From Desulfoscipio geothermicus (GTDB taxonomy: Bacteria; Bacillota; Desulfotomaculia; Desulfotomaculales; Desulfallaceae), in contig JAENZP010000007.1 of NCBI GenBank assembly GCA_016841205.1, positions 101,124 through 165,123 on the forward strand: a stretch of DNA of 64,000 nucleotides, written 5' to 3'. A model generated the notes under the pieces. It made no database searches. It saw only the letters and a program-made list of their open reading frames with translations, and was not told the origin of the DNA. How positions within the stretch are numbered: position 1 is the first letter of the stretch; every line of letters begins with the position of its first letter. The position numbers were made by a program, and so were the translations under genes. Below, one piece after another: positions 63,739-64,000 of the stretch.

Positions 63739-63843
63739 GATAAATACGTTTATCCAAAGGAGACACTGGAAGAGATGAAAACCTTCTTTCACCGGGAGTT
63801 AAATAAGCATTTTCCCGACGCTAAGTTGGAGTATCTGGTTTAG
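63739..63843 (+). pseudogene. 3' fragment of a second splB
   Basis: The plus-strand frame DKYVYPKETLEEMKTFFHRE, then LNKHFPDAKLEYLV-stop, matches the last 34 residues of the splB product at 58142-59161 (GKYVYPKETLQEMDELFHRV, LGEHFPGAKVEYLV). Nothing of the rest is present upstream, where a terminator lies instead. Confidence 0.85.
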
Positions 63844-63936
63844 ATAACTTCCATTTTCTGCCTAAGTACCTGTTTACCTCCAGCTATTCAATACTCAACA
63901 GAACTGCTTGGGAAGCGGTAGGAAGGCTGTTTAGTC

Positions 63937-63962
63937 CAGCAAGCCCTAATTAGGGTTTGCTG
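63937..63962. repeat. Near-perfect 26-base inverted repeat
   Basis: CAGCAAGCCCTAAT / TAGGGTTTGCTG with one mismatch-type G-T. No T-run on either side, so terminator function is doubtful. It might be an end of a mobile element that goes on outside the window. Confidence 0.4.
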
Positions 63963-64000
63963 AACAGAACAAATCCCCAATAAAATCAAGGAATTAGTAG

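Overview
The window reads as a chromosome segment of a spore-forming, anaerobic, Gram-positive bacterium of the Desulfotomaculum/Pelotomaculum type (Peptococcaceae in the broad sense). The reasons are the clostridial order ctsR-mcsA-mcsB-clpC-radA-disA / carD-yacL-ispD-ispF-cysS-mrnC-thyX, a spore photoproduct lyase, a Spo0E-like phosphatase, strong Shine-Dalgarno sites with many TTG/GTG starts, and surface proteins with 'copper amine oxidase N-terminal' stalk domains. The genus is inferred from gene content only. Almost everything up to 53 kb lies on the minus strand.

Layout. 0-13.5 kb: housekeeping (thyX fragment, mrnC, cysS, isoprenoid genes ispF/ispD, a PIN-TRAM protein, carD, disA, radA and the CtsR-controlled clpC operon). 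13.8-21 kb: a Gx-type membrane protein, tRNA-Asn/Ala/Ile, lysS, greA, an acyl-ACP-reductase-like protein with its HTH neighbour, dusB, coaX. 21-29.8 kb: an operon for extracytoplasmic flavin and cofactor proteins: apbE, a lipoprotein, two proteins with FMN-attachment motifs, an ECF-type S component and one ATPase, then (past a hairpin and a decayed second ATPase) a NusG-II protein, mobB and a kinase-like protein. 30-46 kb: six large secreted or membrane-anchored proteins built from sulfite-oxidase-like (molybdopterin-fold) domains, chitobiase-type, Big_2, PKD, DUF4430, ZU5-like and stalk domains, plus a purple-acid-phosphatase-like enzyme. 46-53 kb: vitamin genes bioY, birA, nadC-nadB-nadA, panD-panC. 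53-64 kb: amidohydrolase, topoisomerase III, methyltransferase, splB, ctpA, and a decaying region holding pieces of an integrase, a PEP-utilising enzyme, a small paralogous pair and a second splB.

The most interesting signal is in 21-46 kb. Three copies of one structured RNA (about 29.73-29.82, 36.78-36.87 and 45.97-46.07 kb, all minus strand), each followed by an intrinsic terminator, sit before the apbE operon, inside the surface-protein operon, and before its first gene. Their conserved blocks fit the molybdenum/tungsten-cofactor (Moco/Tuco) riboswitch as I remember it, and the genes behind them encode about a dozen Moco-fold domains, FMN-carrier proteins and MobB. I read this as one cofactor-sensing regulon for an extracytoplasmic flavin/Moco-fold system. 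Several of the Moco-fold domains have Thr, Ser or Ala where sulfite oxidases have the metal-binding Cys, so binding, capture or sensing is as likely as catalysis.
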